A DNA stretch of 64,000 nucleotides from JAPWJZ01 sp041287865 (GTDB lineage: Bacteria; Pseudomonadota; Alphaproteobacteria; Micavibrionales; UBA2020). Position numbers and translations under genes: made by a program. The DNA lies in contig JBGGMV010000059.1 in assembly GCA_041287865.1 (NCBI GenBank), positions 1-64,000 of the forward strand, read 5' to 3'. The notes below the pieces were generated by a model, which did no database searches, had not been told where the DNA came from, and saw only the letters and a program-made list of their open reading frames with translations. This document shows positions 16,649 to 25,333 of the stretch, piece by piece (the stretch's first letter is position 1; the number at the start of each line of letters is the position of its first letter).

Positions 16649-16762
16649 TTACTTCGTGGGCGCCGAGGGCTTGTCGTTGGTCGGCTCTGAAGGCGAGCGC
16701 GCGGGTGCGCCCGGTTGGAACGGGGCTTTGGTGGGTGCGCCTAATTTTGCCTTCATGCTCAT
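16649..16762 (-). CDS. Putative very small Pro-rich protein (37 aa)
   Basis: An ORF of 37 codons reads MSMKAKLGAPTKAPFQPGAP and continues with Arg/Ser/Pro-rich residues to a Pro-Thr-Lys end. AAGGA lies 8 nt before the ATG, an excellent ribosome site. It occupies most of the 245-nt gap between the STAS gene and the membrane vWA-like gene and is transcribed leftward. There is no recognised homologue and no hydrophobic segment. It could be a real small protein or a chance ORF in GC-rich DNA. Confidence 0.35.
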   Translation of the reverse strand: MSMKAKLGAPTKAPFQPGAPARSPSEPTNDKPSAPTK

Positions 16763-16875
16763 GTCAGTAATCCTTGTGAGATTCAGTCAAGACCAATGTC
16801 GACTATTCTATTCTTTATAGGAAAGCTGTCAAAGCTTTTCTGGGAATCATTCTCAACTGACGCGCCGCAGCAAGC

Positions 16876-18957
16876 CTAGCGCGCGCCGCTTTCCCGCCAC
16901 CAAGCGAACACGATACCGCCGAAAATAACGAATAAACACAACCAGTTAGGCATTAGCGAGAATGTCGTGACGTTCTCGACCGTATAGGCCTTGTTGCGTT
17001 TCACGCCGATCCAGTCGTCATCGCCCAGTTTTCCCGCGCGCGCATCGACTTCTTTCAGCGAAAAGCCCCGATTCTCCTGATACCAGACGATCCCGCCCTT
17101 GGTTTTCTCGACCACCGGGCCGATTTTATCGGCCGTGGTATGCACATCGGCGAATTCGTCGTTGGTGGCGGAGCCCACGACGGCGAAGGCTTTCTTCACC
17201 CCGTTGTCGAAGGTATAGATGCCGGTCTCGTCCGCCTTAACCTCGGCCGTCACCCAGCCGGGGACGGGTTTTTCGAGCTTGATGACTTCCTGTTTGCCCG
17301 AGGGTTTCGTCATAGCGACGCTCTTCTCGCCGGGCACAAGGTCGCGCTGCGAGACGGTGATACGGTCGCCGGAAGCCTCGGCCTTGATGAAATCGTCCTC
17401 CAGCTCGGGCTCCTTCATCAGCCAGTGGGCGGTGTTGCGCAGCAGTTCGGTATAGGGCCCCGCCTGCGCAAGGCCTTTGGACCAGAGCCAGATATTGTCG
17501 CTGGTCAGCATGGCCACGCGGCCCTTGCCCACCTTGTCCAGCACCAGCAGCGCCTTGTCGTCGATGCCGGTCATCAGCGTATCGCCGCGCACGCGCGCGG
17601 TTTCGACACCGGTGAACCACAGCCCCCAGGGTTTGCGCCCCGCCGCCTTGCCAAGGTCGGCGGTGACGGGGTGGCGCTTGCCGATCTCGGTCAGCTGCGG
17701 ACGGTAGGCGCGCTGCATGATGTTCAGCTGCGTTGCGGGCGTATAGACCGGCATGATGTCTTTCAGCGTCGAGAAAGACTGCAGCGGCGCTTTATCCGCC
17801 GTGCCCAGCGCCATGAGGAAGGCGCCGCCGTTGCGCACGAAACTGGCGATGTTGTCGAAGTAATGCGGCATCATTAGCATGTCGTAGTTCTGGTAGCGGT
17901 CGAAGATGATCAGGTCGAATTCCTTGATCTTCTGCGAGAACAGCTCGTCCACCGGGAAGGGGATAAGCGAAAGCTCATACTGCGGCGTGAAATCGGTGGT
18001 GGTGGGCGCCCGCAAAATGGTGAAATGCACAAGGTCGATCGAGGGATCGGATTTCAGCAGGTTGCGCCATGCGCGTTCCCCCATGTGCGGCGTGCCCGAT
18101 ACCAGCAGTACGCGCATGCGATCACGGATGCCGTTGACGATCACGGGAGCATTGTTATTGCCCGCCGTCAGCTCTCCTTCCGCCGCCGGGACGGAGAATT
18201 CGAAAACGTTCTGGCCGGGGTGCGTCAATTTAAAGGTGAAATTACGCGTCTCGCCGGTGGCGACGGAGAGTTCCTGCGATTTCTGCCCGTCTTCGAACAC
18301 CGACATGGGCAGTACTTCACCCGCGCCGCCGCCAAAATCCTCGACCTTGACCGATATTGTAATGCTTTCGTTCAGCACGCCGTATTTGGGGGCGGAAACA
18401 ACCGTCACCTTGCGATCGAACTCTTTTTTCTTGCCGGTCAGCACCGCGTGGAAAGGCGCCATGCGCTCGAGCGCGCCCAGTTCGGCGGGGACGTCATGCA
18501 CTTGCCCGTCGGTGATAAAGATCGTGCCCGACACCTGCGCCGCCGGCAGGCTCATCAGCGTGTTGCGCAGCGCGCCGAAAAGATTGGTGCTCTCGCCCTT
18601 GGCTGTATCCGCATCGGCGCTGGCGCGAACGATAACGGGTTCCACCCCCGGCATCTTGGCGACCTGCGCGGTGATATGCGCCAGTGCTTCCTCGGCGATC
18701 TTGTCGCGGCCGCCGATGCGCTGGCTGGGGCTGTCGTCGAGCACGATCACCAGTTTATCGTTCAACCCGCTGCGCAGTTCTTTCAGCACGATCGGGTTCA
18801 GCAGCGCCGCCGCCAGCACCAGCAGGAACAGCGTCCGCCAGAGGAAATCGCGCATCTTGCGCGCCAGCGCCAATACTGTCACCAGCAGCGCCAGTACCCC
18901 CAGCGCGATGTACCAGAGCTGCGGCAGATAGGGCGATAATTCAAATGATGTGTTCAT
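16876..18957 (-). CDS. Large membrane protein with vWA-like and glutamine-amidotransferase-like regions
   Basis: 693 residues. Two N-terminal helices (about 15-32 and 38-56) are followed by a vWA-like segment with LVIVLDDSPSQR (a D-x-S-x-S type metal site, about 69-80) and TIFITDGQVHD near 144. A beta-sandwich region follows, then a Rossmann-like region with MRVLLVSGTPHMGERAWRN and FDLIIFDRYQNYDML, as in the gatase1-like domains of BatA-associated proteins. A final helix (FSLMPNWLCLFVIFGGIVFAWW) anchors the C-terminus. It overlaps the BatA/DUF4159 gene by 4 nt. Together with DUF58 these proteins form a Moxr-associated, envelope-located system of uncertain function; the family was described with aerotolerance and metal-insertion roles. 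Confidence 0.75.
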   Translation of the reverse strand: MNTSFELSPYLPQLWYIALGVLALLVTVLALARKMRDFLWRTLFLLVLAAALLNPIVLKELRSGLNDKLVIVLDDSPSQRIGGRDKIAEEALAHITAQVAKMPGVEPVIVRASADADTAKGESTNLFGALRNTLMSLPAAQVSGTIFITDGQVHDVPAELGALERMAPFHAVLTGKKKEFDRKVTVVSAPKYGVLNESITISVKVEDFGGGAGEVLPMSVFEDGQKSQELSVATGETRNFTFKLTHPGQNVFEFSVPAAEGELTAGNNNAPVIVNGIRDRMRVLLVSGTPHMGERAWRNLLKSDPSIDLVHFTILRAPTTTDFTPQYELSLIPFPVDELFSQKIKEFDLIIFDRYQNYDMLMMPHYFDNIASFVRNGGAFLMALGTADKAPLQSFSTLKDIMPVYTPATQLNIMQRAYRPQLTEIGKRHPVTADLGKAAGRKPWGLWFTGVETARVRGDTLMTGIDDKALLVLDKVGKGRVAMLTSDNIWLWSKGLAQAGPYTELLRNTAHWLMKEPELEDDFIKAEASGDRITVSQRDLVPGEKSVAMTKPSGKQEVIKLEKPVPGWVTAEVKADETGIYTFDNGVKKAFAVVGSATNDEFADVHTTADKIGPVVEKTKGGIVWYQENRGFSLKEVDARAGKLGDDDWIGVKRNKAYTVENVTTFSLMPNWLCLFVIFGGIVFAWWRESGAR

Positions 18958-21707
18958 CGCCCCCTCAGCCTTTCAAGAATGTGATTAAGGTGCATCTGGT
19001 CGAGCTTGTAACTGCCCGCCAGCGCCGCCATGACGATATTCACGCCGGTGCGATAGGCCATTTCGCGCTGCCGCTCGCCGCCCTGCACAAGGAAGCGCGA
19101 GCGGTCGGAAGGCTCGCGGCTCCAGGCCGCCGCCCAGTCGTTGCCGCCGATGATGACGGAGGTGACGCTGTCATGGGAGAGGCTCGGTTCTTTCTCCACC
19201 CACATCTGCCCGCCGGAATAAAGACCGGGGAAGGTGTTGAGCAGGTAGAAGCTGCGCGTGAAGATATGGCCCGGCGCAACCGTCATCAGTTCGGGGATGC
19301 GGATGTTGCGGGTAATCTCGCGCAGTTTGCGCGTGCCGACGCTGGCACCGCCCTTCACCTGCCCACCCGGGCCGGCGAATTGCTGGTCGCGCGTGTCGAA
19401 CATGATCATGCCGCCCTGGCCAAGATAGTTTTGCACCTGCCGCGCGGCCTCGGGCGACAATCCGCCCTGCCCGCCTGTCATCGGCCAGTAGAGGAAGGGA
19501 TAGTAGTAAAGCGGATCGGACACCAGATCGACACCCTGCACCCATTTGACCTTGATGGTCGAGCGCCGGTTGATCTCCATCATCAACCCGCGCAAGCCGT
19601 TATAGCTGAGCGCGTCGGTGTCCGGGTCGCCGGTGATGACATAGGCGAGGTAAATGCCGGAGGACAAATCGGCCTCGGTCGCCGGCTGCACCTGCCCCTG
19701 CGCCATGGCGGGAGAGCTGAACAGCGCAAGGCAGATCACGATTGCCGCCGTCGCGCTGCTGGCCCGCGCGGGGAAAGCGCCGCGCAGCCAGAGCGTCAGG
19801 ATCGTTTCAAGCAGCAACAGCAGCAGCGCGGCCTTGAGGAAGTTTTCGCGCAGGCTGCGTTCGCCCGACAGCGCATAGGTTTCGGTGGCGGCGGTGGCGG
19901 GCACGCCCGTCAGCGCCTTCATCTGCGACAGGTTATCACCGAGGTTGAAGACGCGGAATTGACGCTGGTCGCCGTAAAGCCCGGGGGGCGTTGCGGGCGA
20001 AGGCGTGAAATCTTTCTGCGGGTCGACGGCGGCGGCGACGCTCTTGCGGTCCGGCGGGTTCAGTTTGCCGAAACCGTCCATCAGCATCAGCGGCGGCAGG
20101 ATTGCTTCGGCCTTATAATCGCCTATACCTGTCGACAACGAAATCATGCGCTGCAGCGCTTCGACATACAGGCCCGTATAGCAGAAATCCGACCAGTCGG
20201 GGCCGGCGGTAGTGTGGATCAGCGCAATCACGCCCTTGCCCACCGTGCCGCCGGAAATAAGCGGCGTGCCGTCTTCCAGCGTCAGCCACGTGCGGTCAAA
20301 TGTTTCGGGGCCGGGGTTGCTCAGCACCTGGCGCGTCACCGTCGCGTCTTTGGGCACGTTCAGCCCGTTCAACGGGCTTTCCTGCGGGATGGAGCCCAGC
20401 TTCACCGGCTTTTCCCATGTCATCGCGCCTTCCATCGAACGCTGGCCGTAGCGGAGCGGCACAGGCACCAGCGGATCGTCGGGGTTGGCGGCAAGGTTGG
20501 GGCCGGCGAAGCGGATCAGGAAGCCGCCGTTACGTACCCATTCACCCAGCTGAGCGGTTTCGCCCGCCGTCATGGCCGCCGTGTCGGGCATGATAACGGC
20601 CGACAGCGGCTTGGAAATCAGCGTCGCCAGGTTTTCCATTTCCGGTAAACCATTCGCCTGTAAGGCGCGTTTCAGGTAGTAAACTTCGTTCAGGAAGCTT
20701 GCGCTTTCCTTATGCGTCGTATCTGTCACGATGCCGACGGGATGCTGCCGCCACTGGCTGTCGGTGACATAGGAGGCCGAGGCCATCTGCGGATGCAGCA
20801 GGGCGATGCGCGACACCTCGTTCCGCATCTCGCTCATCAGCTCCCATTTGATATCCGTCGTGGTCTTGCCCGCAGGGAACGTAACGCTCAGGTTATCAAG
20901 CGCATTGCCCTCGCCCGCGAAGGCGGAAAGCACCAGCGTTTCTTCGGCGGATTTGGCGACAAGGCGTTCCAGCGTGAATTCAAGCTCGCCCGGTTTCGCC
21001 GGTTTCTTGCGCAGGATATAGGGCGTGTTGATTTTTTCGTCGGTCACGAAGGTAAGGCCGCCGCCGCTCTGCAGCAACGCCATCAAGGCATCCGAAGACT
21101 TCTGGTCTGGCGTGATGCCGTCGTTCAGGTAAACGGAATAGGTGACGTTCTGGTGCTCGACCGCTTCTTTCGCCGGCACCAGCGCTTCGGCGGGGCTGGT
21201 GGGCCATGGCATGGGCTTCAGGTGTTCGGCCCATTCCTTCGCCTCGTCGGCGTCCATGGGGCCGTAGGTATGAACCTTGCCGTCCATGGCGTCTGCAGCG
21301 GTGGGCAGCAGGATGACGGGGCGCGAGGCACGCTTGGCCAGCGCGATATATTCCTGCAGCTTGTCGGCGCGATCGGTCCAGTTGGCGGCGGAAGCCCAGC
21401 CGTTGTCGATCGCCACCAGCACCGTGCCGTCCTTGCCCGGCAGGCCCGCCGAGAGTTTCATCACCGGATCGGCCAGCGCGAGGATAAAGAACAAAACAAT
21501 AATCGAGCGCAGCAGCAGCAGCCACCACGGCGTATGCGATGCCGTTTTGACATCGGTGCTCAGCCCCTGCAACAGGAAGAAGCCCGGGAATTTCACGTTG
21601 CGCGGGCGCGGCGGCATCACGCGCAGCAGCCACCAGATGACCGGAATGGCTGCAACCGCGGCCAGCAGCAAGGGGGACAGGAAGGTGAGCGAACCCAGCG
21701 TGAACAT
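18954..21707 (-). CDS. BatA-N / DUF4159 membrane protein
   Basis: 917 residues. The N-terminus has two membrane helices characteristic of the BatA N-terminal domain (FLSPLLLAAVAAIPVIWWLL, about 9-28, and a second near 59-77). A vWA-like region follows, starting VLVAIDNGWASAANW. After further membrane helices near residues 640-680 (one is SATAAIVICLALFSSPAMA), the C-terminal 210 residues are DUF4159 (SGIYLAYVITGDPDTDALSY, YYYPFLYWPMTGGQGGLS, GGMIMFDTRD). It overlaps DUF58 upstream by 1 nt and the next gene by 4 nt, indicating strict coupling. In many Alphaproteobacteria the set is MoxR-DUF58-DUF4159-membrane protein; here a MoxR ATPase gene is missing from the expected place. Confidence 0.85.
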   Translation of the reverse strand: MFTLGSLTFLSPLLLAAVAAIPVIWWLLRVMPPRPRNVKFPGFFLLQGLSTDVKTASHTPWWLLLLRSIIVLFFILALADPVMKLSAGLPGKDGTVLVAIDNGWASAANWTDRADKLQEYIALAKRASRPVILLPTAADAMDGKVHTYGPMDADEAKEWAEHLKPMPWPTSPAEALVPAKEAVEHQNVTYSVYLNDGITPDQKSSDALMALLQSGGGLTFVTDEKINTPYILRKKPAKPGELEFTLERLVAKSAEETLVLSAFAGEGNALDNLSVTFPAGKTTTDIKWELMSEMRNEVSRIALLHPQMASASYVTDSQWRQHPVGIVTDTTHKESASFLNEVYYLKRALQANGLPEMENLATLISKPLSAVIMPDTAAMTAGETAQLGEWVRNGGFLIRFAGPNLAANPDDPLVPVPLRYGQRSMEGAMTWEKPVKLGSIPQESPLNGLNVPKDATVTRQVLSNPGPETFDRTWLTLEDGTPLISGGTVGKGVIALIHTTAGPDWSDFCYTGLYVEALQRMISLSTGIGDYKAEAILPPLMLMDGFGKLNPPDRKSVAAAVDPQKDFTPSPATPPGLYGDQRQFRVFNLGDNLSQMKALTGVPATAATETYALSGERSLRENFLKAALLLLLLETILTLWLRGAFPARASSATAAIVICLALFSSPAMAQGQVQPATEADLSSGIYLAYVITGDPDTDALSYNGLRGLMMEINRRSTIKVKWVQGVDLVSDPLYYYPFLYWPMTGGQGGLSPEAARQVQNYLGQGGMIMFDTRDQQFAGPGGQVKGGASVGTRKLREITRNIRIPELMTVAPGHIFTRSFYLLNTFPGLYSGGQMWVEKEPSLSHDSVTSVIIGGNDWAAAWSREPSDRSRFLVQGGERQREMAYRTGVNIVMAALAGSYKLDQMHLNHILERLRGR

Positions 21708-22591
21708 TATTTCTTCACCGCCAGATTTTCGTAGAGCTTGAACAGCGCGTCCTCGGGCCTTTCATTCGTATAGACGGAATTGAAATGCCAGCCCCATGAT
21801 TTCGCGGCTGCGGCGAGTTTTTCCTGATGCTCGAGGAATTTGCGCTCGTACTCCTCGCGCACGGCTTCGACCTGCTGGATATCAAGCGGCGGGGCCTTGC
21901 CGTTTTCGATGTCATAGAATTTCATGCGGCCCTTGAAGGGGAGCGTTTTTTCTGACGGACAATTCACCTGCACCAGCGATCCCTGAATCCCGCGCTTGGC
22001 AAGGCCGCCGCAGAAACCGTGCAGTTCCTCCATGGGCCAGAAGAAATCGCTGATGAGAACGACCTCCGAGCGCGCGCCCACGGGCCTTCCCTGCTGGCGC
22101 AACGTTTTCTGCACCTTCAGGTATTCATAGATCCGCTGGATGGAATTGTAATTGGTCTGCGGGGCAAGATCGGTGCCGAGCAGGCTCACCTGTTCCCCGC
22201 CGTTCAGGATCATGATGCAGAGCGCCATCAGCAGAACTTCGGCGTAATCTTTCTTCAGCGGCAGGTTTTTAAAACCGCGATAATTCATGGATTCCGACGC
22301 GTCGCGCCACAGCCACGCGGTTTGCGAGGCTTCCCATTCCATTTGGCGGATAAAGGCGTCGTCGCGTTTCGCGCTCTGGCGCCAGTCGATATCGCGGCGC
22401 TGGTCGCCCGGCTGGTACTGGCGGAACTGCCAGAAGCTTTCCCCCTGCCCCACGCGGCGGCGGCCATGCAGGCCCTTCATGAAGGTATGCGCGACGCGCT
22501 CGGCCTCCAGCAACAACCCCGGCAATTTTCCGGCGAGGTGTTCGGCGGAAGCAAGGTTATCGACCGGTTTTTCGGGCGCCTTGTCCGTCAT
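21707..22591 (-). CDS. DUF58 domain-containing protein
   Basis: 294 residues, soluble. The DUF58 core is clear: GRRRVGQGESFWQFRQYQPGDQRRDIDWRQSAKRD, which contains the family motif Y-x-x-G-D-x-x-R-x-I-D-W. A vWA-like second half contains VVLISDFFW and LLMALCIMILNGGEQVSLLG. DUF58 proteins are normally encoded next to MoxR AAA+ ATPases and act with BatA-type membrane proteins. Its start overlaps the stop of the RsmB-like gene by 4 nt and its stop overlaps the start of the BatA/DUF4159 gene, so it is translationally coupled on both sides. The MoxR partner must be encoded elsewhere or be absent. Confidence 0.88.
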   Translation of the reverse strand: MTDKAPEKPVDNLASAEHLAGKLPGLLLEAERVAHTFMKGLHGRRRVGQGESFWQFRQYQPGDQRRDIDWRQSAKRDDAFIRQMEWEASQTAWLWRDASESMNYRGFKNLPLKKDYAEVLLMALCIMILNGGEQVSLLGTDLAPQTNYNSIQRIYEYLKVQKTLRQQGRPVGARSEVVLISDFFWPMEELHGFCGGLAKRGIQGSLVQVNCPSEKTLPFKGRMKFYDIENGKAPPLDIQQVEAVREEYERKFLEHQEKLAAAAKSWGWHFNSVYTNERPEDALFKLYENLAVKK

Positions 22592-23871
22592 GTGCGTACC
22601 ATCACAGCCGCAAAAAATCCGTCAGTATTGTGGCGCGCGGGCGTGACGCTCAGGTATTTGTCGACACCCGTGATATCCACGATTTCACTGGCGGGTTTCA
22701 ATTTGAAATCCGGATGCGCGGCGAGGAAGTTTTCGATCTGCGTCTCGTTTTCCTCCGGCAACAGCGAACAGGTGGCGTAAACGAGACGACCGCCCGGTTT
22801 AACCATGCGGCAGGCGCTGTCGAGAATATCCTTTTGCAGCGGCACCAGCGTCGAGATGCCGGGGCCCAGCTGCCGCCAGCGTTTGTCTGGGTCGCGCCGC
22901 CATGTGCCTGTGCCGGAGCAAGGCGCATCCACCAAGACCAGGTCAAAATGTTTTTCGTGACGCTTGACGAATTTATCGCGCTCGCTCGACAGCTCGCGCG
23001 TTTCGATGTTGTGAAGCCCTGCGCGGCGGAAACGTTCCTTGGCGCGCATCAGGCGGCCGCCCAGCACGTCCATGGCGACGATGCGACCCTTGTTCTTCAT
23101 CGAGGCGCCCAGCGCCAGCGTCTTGCCGCCTGCGCCCGCGCAGAAATCCACCACCTGCTCGCCCGGTTTCGCGTCGGCGACGATGGCCACCATTTGCGAG
23201 CCTTCGTCCTGAATTTCGATCACGCCGTCCTTGAACAGCGGATGCTGCGATATCTGCGGGCGACCATGCACGCGGATCGAGAGCGGCGATATCAGCCCCG
23301 CATGTGCATCGAAACCGTCATGTTTCAGCTCGGCCAATACCTCGTCGCGCTCGGCCTTCAACAGGTTGACGCGCAGATCCAGCGGCGCCTGCCCCATCAT
23401 CGCCGACATTTCGGCCTCGAACCTCGCGCCCAGCACTTTTTTCAGGTCTTCATAGGCCCAGTCGGGGCATTCAAGGCGTTCGCGCTGCGGCATCTCGGCG
23501 TTTTCAAGCCTTTCGCCCTGCAATGTGCGCGCAAGCGTTTCTTCTTCGGTCGACAGCGGCGCGGGCGCGTATTTGCCGCCGTTGAAGACATCGCCCAGCT
23601 CGCCCGCCTTATATCCTTCCTCGAACATCAGCGAGGCGATGACCAGCGCGCGCGCCGTCACTTCGCATTCGGCGCGTTTCACCCACCAGCCGAGGCGGTG
23701 ATATTCGCGCATGATTTTATAAAGCCGGTTGGCGATGGCCTGACGATCTTTCGAGCCGATAAAGCGGCGGTTGCGGAAGTAAGCGCTGGCCAGCGTGTCA
23801 GCGGGGCGCGGCGTGGCCATGACCTCGGCCAAAAGCTCGATAACCGCTTCTATTCTCGCGGAGGGGGTCAT
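22588..23871 (-). CDS. RsmB/NOP-family RNA (cytosine-5-)-methyltransferase
   Basis: 427 residues. A helical N-terminal domain precedes the SAM-dependent methyltransferase domain from about residue 225: VVDFCAGAGGKTLAL (motif I), LVLVDAPCSGTGTWRRDPD (motif IV with one catalytic Cys) and LVYATCSLLPEENE (motif VI with the second Cys). The pair of cysteines identifies an m5C methyltransferase for rRNA or tRNA. The true RsmB with NusB-type N-terminal domain lies near 33 kb, so this is a second family member whose target base is unknown. It follows the IMPDH-like gene after 19 nt and overlaps DUF58 by 4 nt. Confidence 0.88.
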   Translation of the reverse strand: MTPSARIEAVIELLAEVMATPRPADTLASAYFRNRRFIGSKDRQAIANRLYKIMREYHRLGWWVKRAECEVTARALVIASLMFEEGYKAGELGDVFNGGKYAPAPLSTEEETLARTLQGERLENAEMPQRERLECPDWAYEDLKKVLGARFEAEMSAMMGQAPLDLRVNLLKAERDEVLAELKHDGFDAHAGLISPLSIRVHGRPQISQHPLFKDGVIEIQDEGSQMVAIVADAKPGEQVVDFCAGAGGKTLALGASMKNKGRIVAMDVLGGRLMRAKERFRRAGLHNIETRELSSERDKFVKRHEKHFDLVLVDAPCSGTGTWRRDPDKRWRQLGPGISTLVPLQKDILDSACRMVKPGGRLVYATCSLLPEENETQIENFLAAHPDFKLKPASEIVDITGVDKYLSVTPARHNTDGFFAAVMVRT

Positions 23872-23890
23872 GGCTGCACTATCTCCGGTG

Positions 23891-25270
23891 CTATTTCGCG
23901 CGCACGAATTCGGCTTTTTCGCGCAGGGATCTTACGTCCTTCGCGCCGGTATAGGCCATGGCGACCTTTAACCCCGACACCAGCTGTCCCACCATATGCG
24001 TGACGGAACCGCGATAAGGTACCGACGTATCCACCGGATCTTCGTCAAGGCGATAGGCGTCGCGCGCGGGCCCGGCGGCGGGCCTGTGCTGCGTTTTCGC
24101 CAGCGGGTTGACGACTTTGTAGGCATTGCCGCCCTGATAGACGATTTCGCCGGGCGCTTCGTCGGTGCCGGCAAAGAGGTGCGAGATAACGACGCTTTCC
24201 GCGCCGCCCGCGATAGCCTTGGCAAAGGATGCGCTATCCATCACGCCGCCGTCGACGAGGACGGGCACATCATGCATTTCGCATTGCTCAACCACGTTCA
24301 AGAGCGCGGTCAGCTGCGGCATGCCGATACCGGCGACGCCGCGCGTGGCGGCGCAGCGCGTGGCGCCCAAACCGATCTTGATCGCATCCGCGCCGGCGTC
24401 GATCAGGCTGCGGGCGGCATCGGCCGTCACCACGTTGCCCGCGACAACCTGCACGTCGTTTGAACGCTGCTGGCGGATCATGCTGACAGTGCCGATAGCT
24501 TCTTTCGTATGGCCGTGCGCGACGTCGATGAAGACAACGTCCAGCGCGGCGTCGGTCATGGCGGCGGCGCGGTCAACCGCGTCCTTGCCCAGCGTCACGG
24601 CGGCGCCCACGCGCAGGCGGCCCTGCGCATCGCGCGCGGCCAGCGGGAAGCGCGACATTTTCTCGATATCCTTCACGGTCAGCAGCCCTGTGCAGCGGCC
24701 CTGATCGTCGACGACGACAAGCTTTTCGACGCGGTGCTGGTGCATCATCTGCTTGGCGAGGGTTTTTTCGATACGGCCCTTCACGGTGATGACTTCCTTC
24801 GTCATCAGCTCCGACACCGGCTTGGCGTAATCTTCGAAGAAGCGCACGTCGCGGTTGGTGATAATGCCGACAACTTTCTGCGACGAAGCCTCGATCACCG
24901 GCAGGCCGGAAACTTTATACGTGGTCATGAGGTCGATTGCCTCCGCCACGCTGCTGTCGGGGGAAATGGTGATCGGGTTCTTCACCATGTCGCCTTCGGC
25001 GCGTTTTACGCGGCGCACTTCTTCCACCTGTTTGCCGAGCGGCATGTTGTCATGGATGATGCCGATGCCGCCCAGCTGCGCCATCACGATGGCCATCTGG
25101 CTTTCGGTCACGTTGTCGATACCGGCGGAGACAAGCGGGATGTTCAGCTCGATGCTGCGCGACAGGCGCGTTTTGGTCACGACATCCTGCGGCTTGATAT
25201 TCGTTTCCGACGGCAGCAGCAGCACGTCGTCGAAATTCAGCGCTTCCTTGATGGTGGCGTTTCTTTTCAT
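23891..25270 (-). CDS. Divergent IMP dehydrogenase-like protein with altered catalytic loop
   Basis: 459 residues, shorter than the usual 485-500. The (beta/alpha)8 barrel is interrupted by two CBS domains (about 95-205), the GuaB arrangement. Conserved pieces include LNFDDVLLLPSET, NIPLVSAGIDNVTES, DVAHGHT, VVAGNVVTADAA, VLVDGGV (Asp340) and AYTGAKDVRSLREKAEFVR. The catalytic loop is anomalous: the usual GxGPGSICTTR reads GLGATRCAATR, so without a gap the Cys is at 306, one residue before the expected position, which is Ala307. The YRGMGS loop that holds IMP is absent, and the flap Arg-Tyr dyad is not evident. It may be a neofunctionalised or inactive IMPDH, or a clade with a shifted Cys. 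AGGGG precedes the ATG. It lies 63 nt after rlmE. Confidence 0.8.
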   Translation of the reverse strand: MKRNATIKEALNFDDVLLLPSETNIKPQDVVTKTRLSRSIELNIPLVSAGIDNVTESQMAIVMAQLGGIGIIHDNMPLGKQVEEVRRVKRAEGDMVKNPITISPDSSVAEAIDLMTTYKVSGLPVIEASSQKVVGIITNRDVRFFEDYAKPVSELMTKEVITVKGRIEKTLAKQMMHQHRVEKLVVVDDQGRCTGLLTVKDIEKMSRFPLAARDAQGRLRVGAAVTLGKDAVDRAAAMTDAALDVVFIDVAHGHTKEAIGTVSMIRQQRSNDVQVVAGNVVTADAARSLIDAGADAIKIGLGATRCAATRGVAGIGMPQLTALLNVVEQCEMHDVPVLVDGGVMDSASFAKAIAGGAESVVISHLFAGTDEAPGEIVYQGGNAYKVVNPLAKTQHRPAAGPARDAYRLDEDPVDTSVPYRGSVTHMVGQLVSGLKVAMAYTGAKDVRSLREKAEFVRAK

Positions 25271-25301
25271 ATTTGTCCCCTCTTGAAACCCGCAGTTTTA
25301 C

Positions 25302-25316
25302 GCGTGTGGCACGCGC
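25302..25316. promoter_or_regulatory. Perfect inverted repeat in the IMPDH-like leader
   Basis: CGCGTG-TGG-CACGCG lies about 35 nt upstream of the IMPDH-like ATG, within the rlmE-IMPDH gap. It could be an operator or a small RNA hairpin; it has no T run, so a terminator role is unlikely. Confidence 0.35.
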
Positions 25317-25333
25317 AAATTTAGAAGACAATT

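Noticed and set aside
16818..16842. Hairpin with AAAGCT/AGCTTT after the vWA-like gene
   Set aside because: No T run on the relevant strand and short stem; may be chance.
18684..20648. 654-codon ORF opposite the vWA/BatA genes
   Set aside because: Spans two genuine genes, Arg/His/Gln-rich, no signature; caused by high third-position GC.
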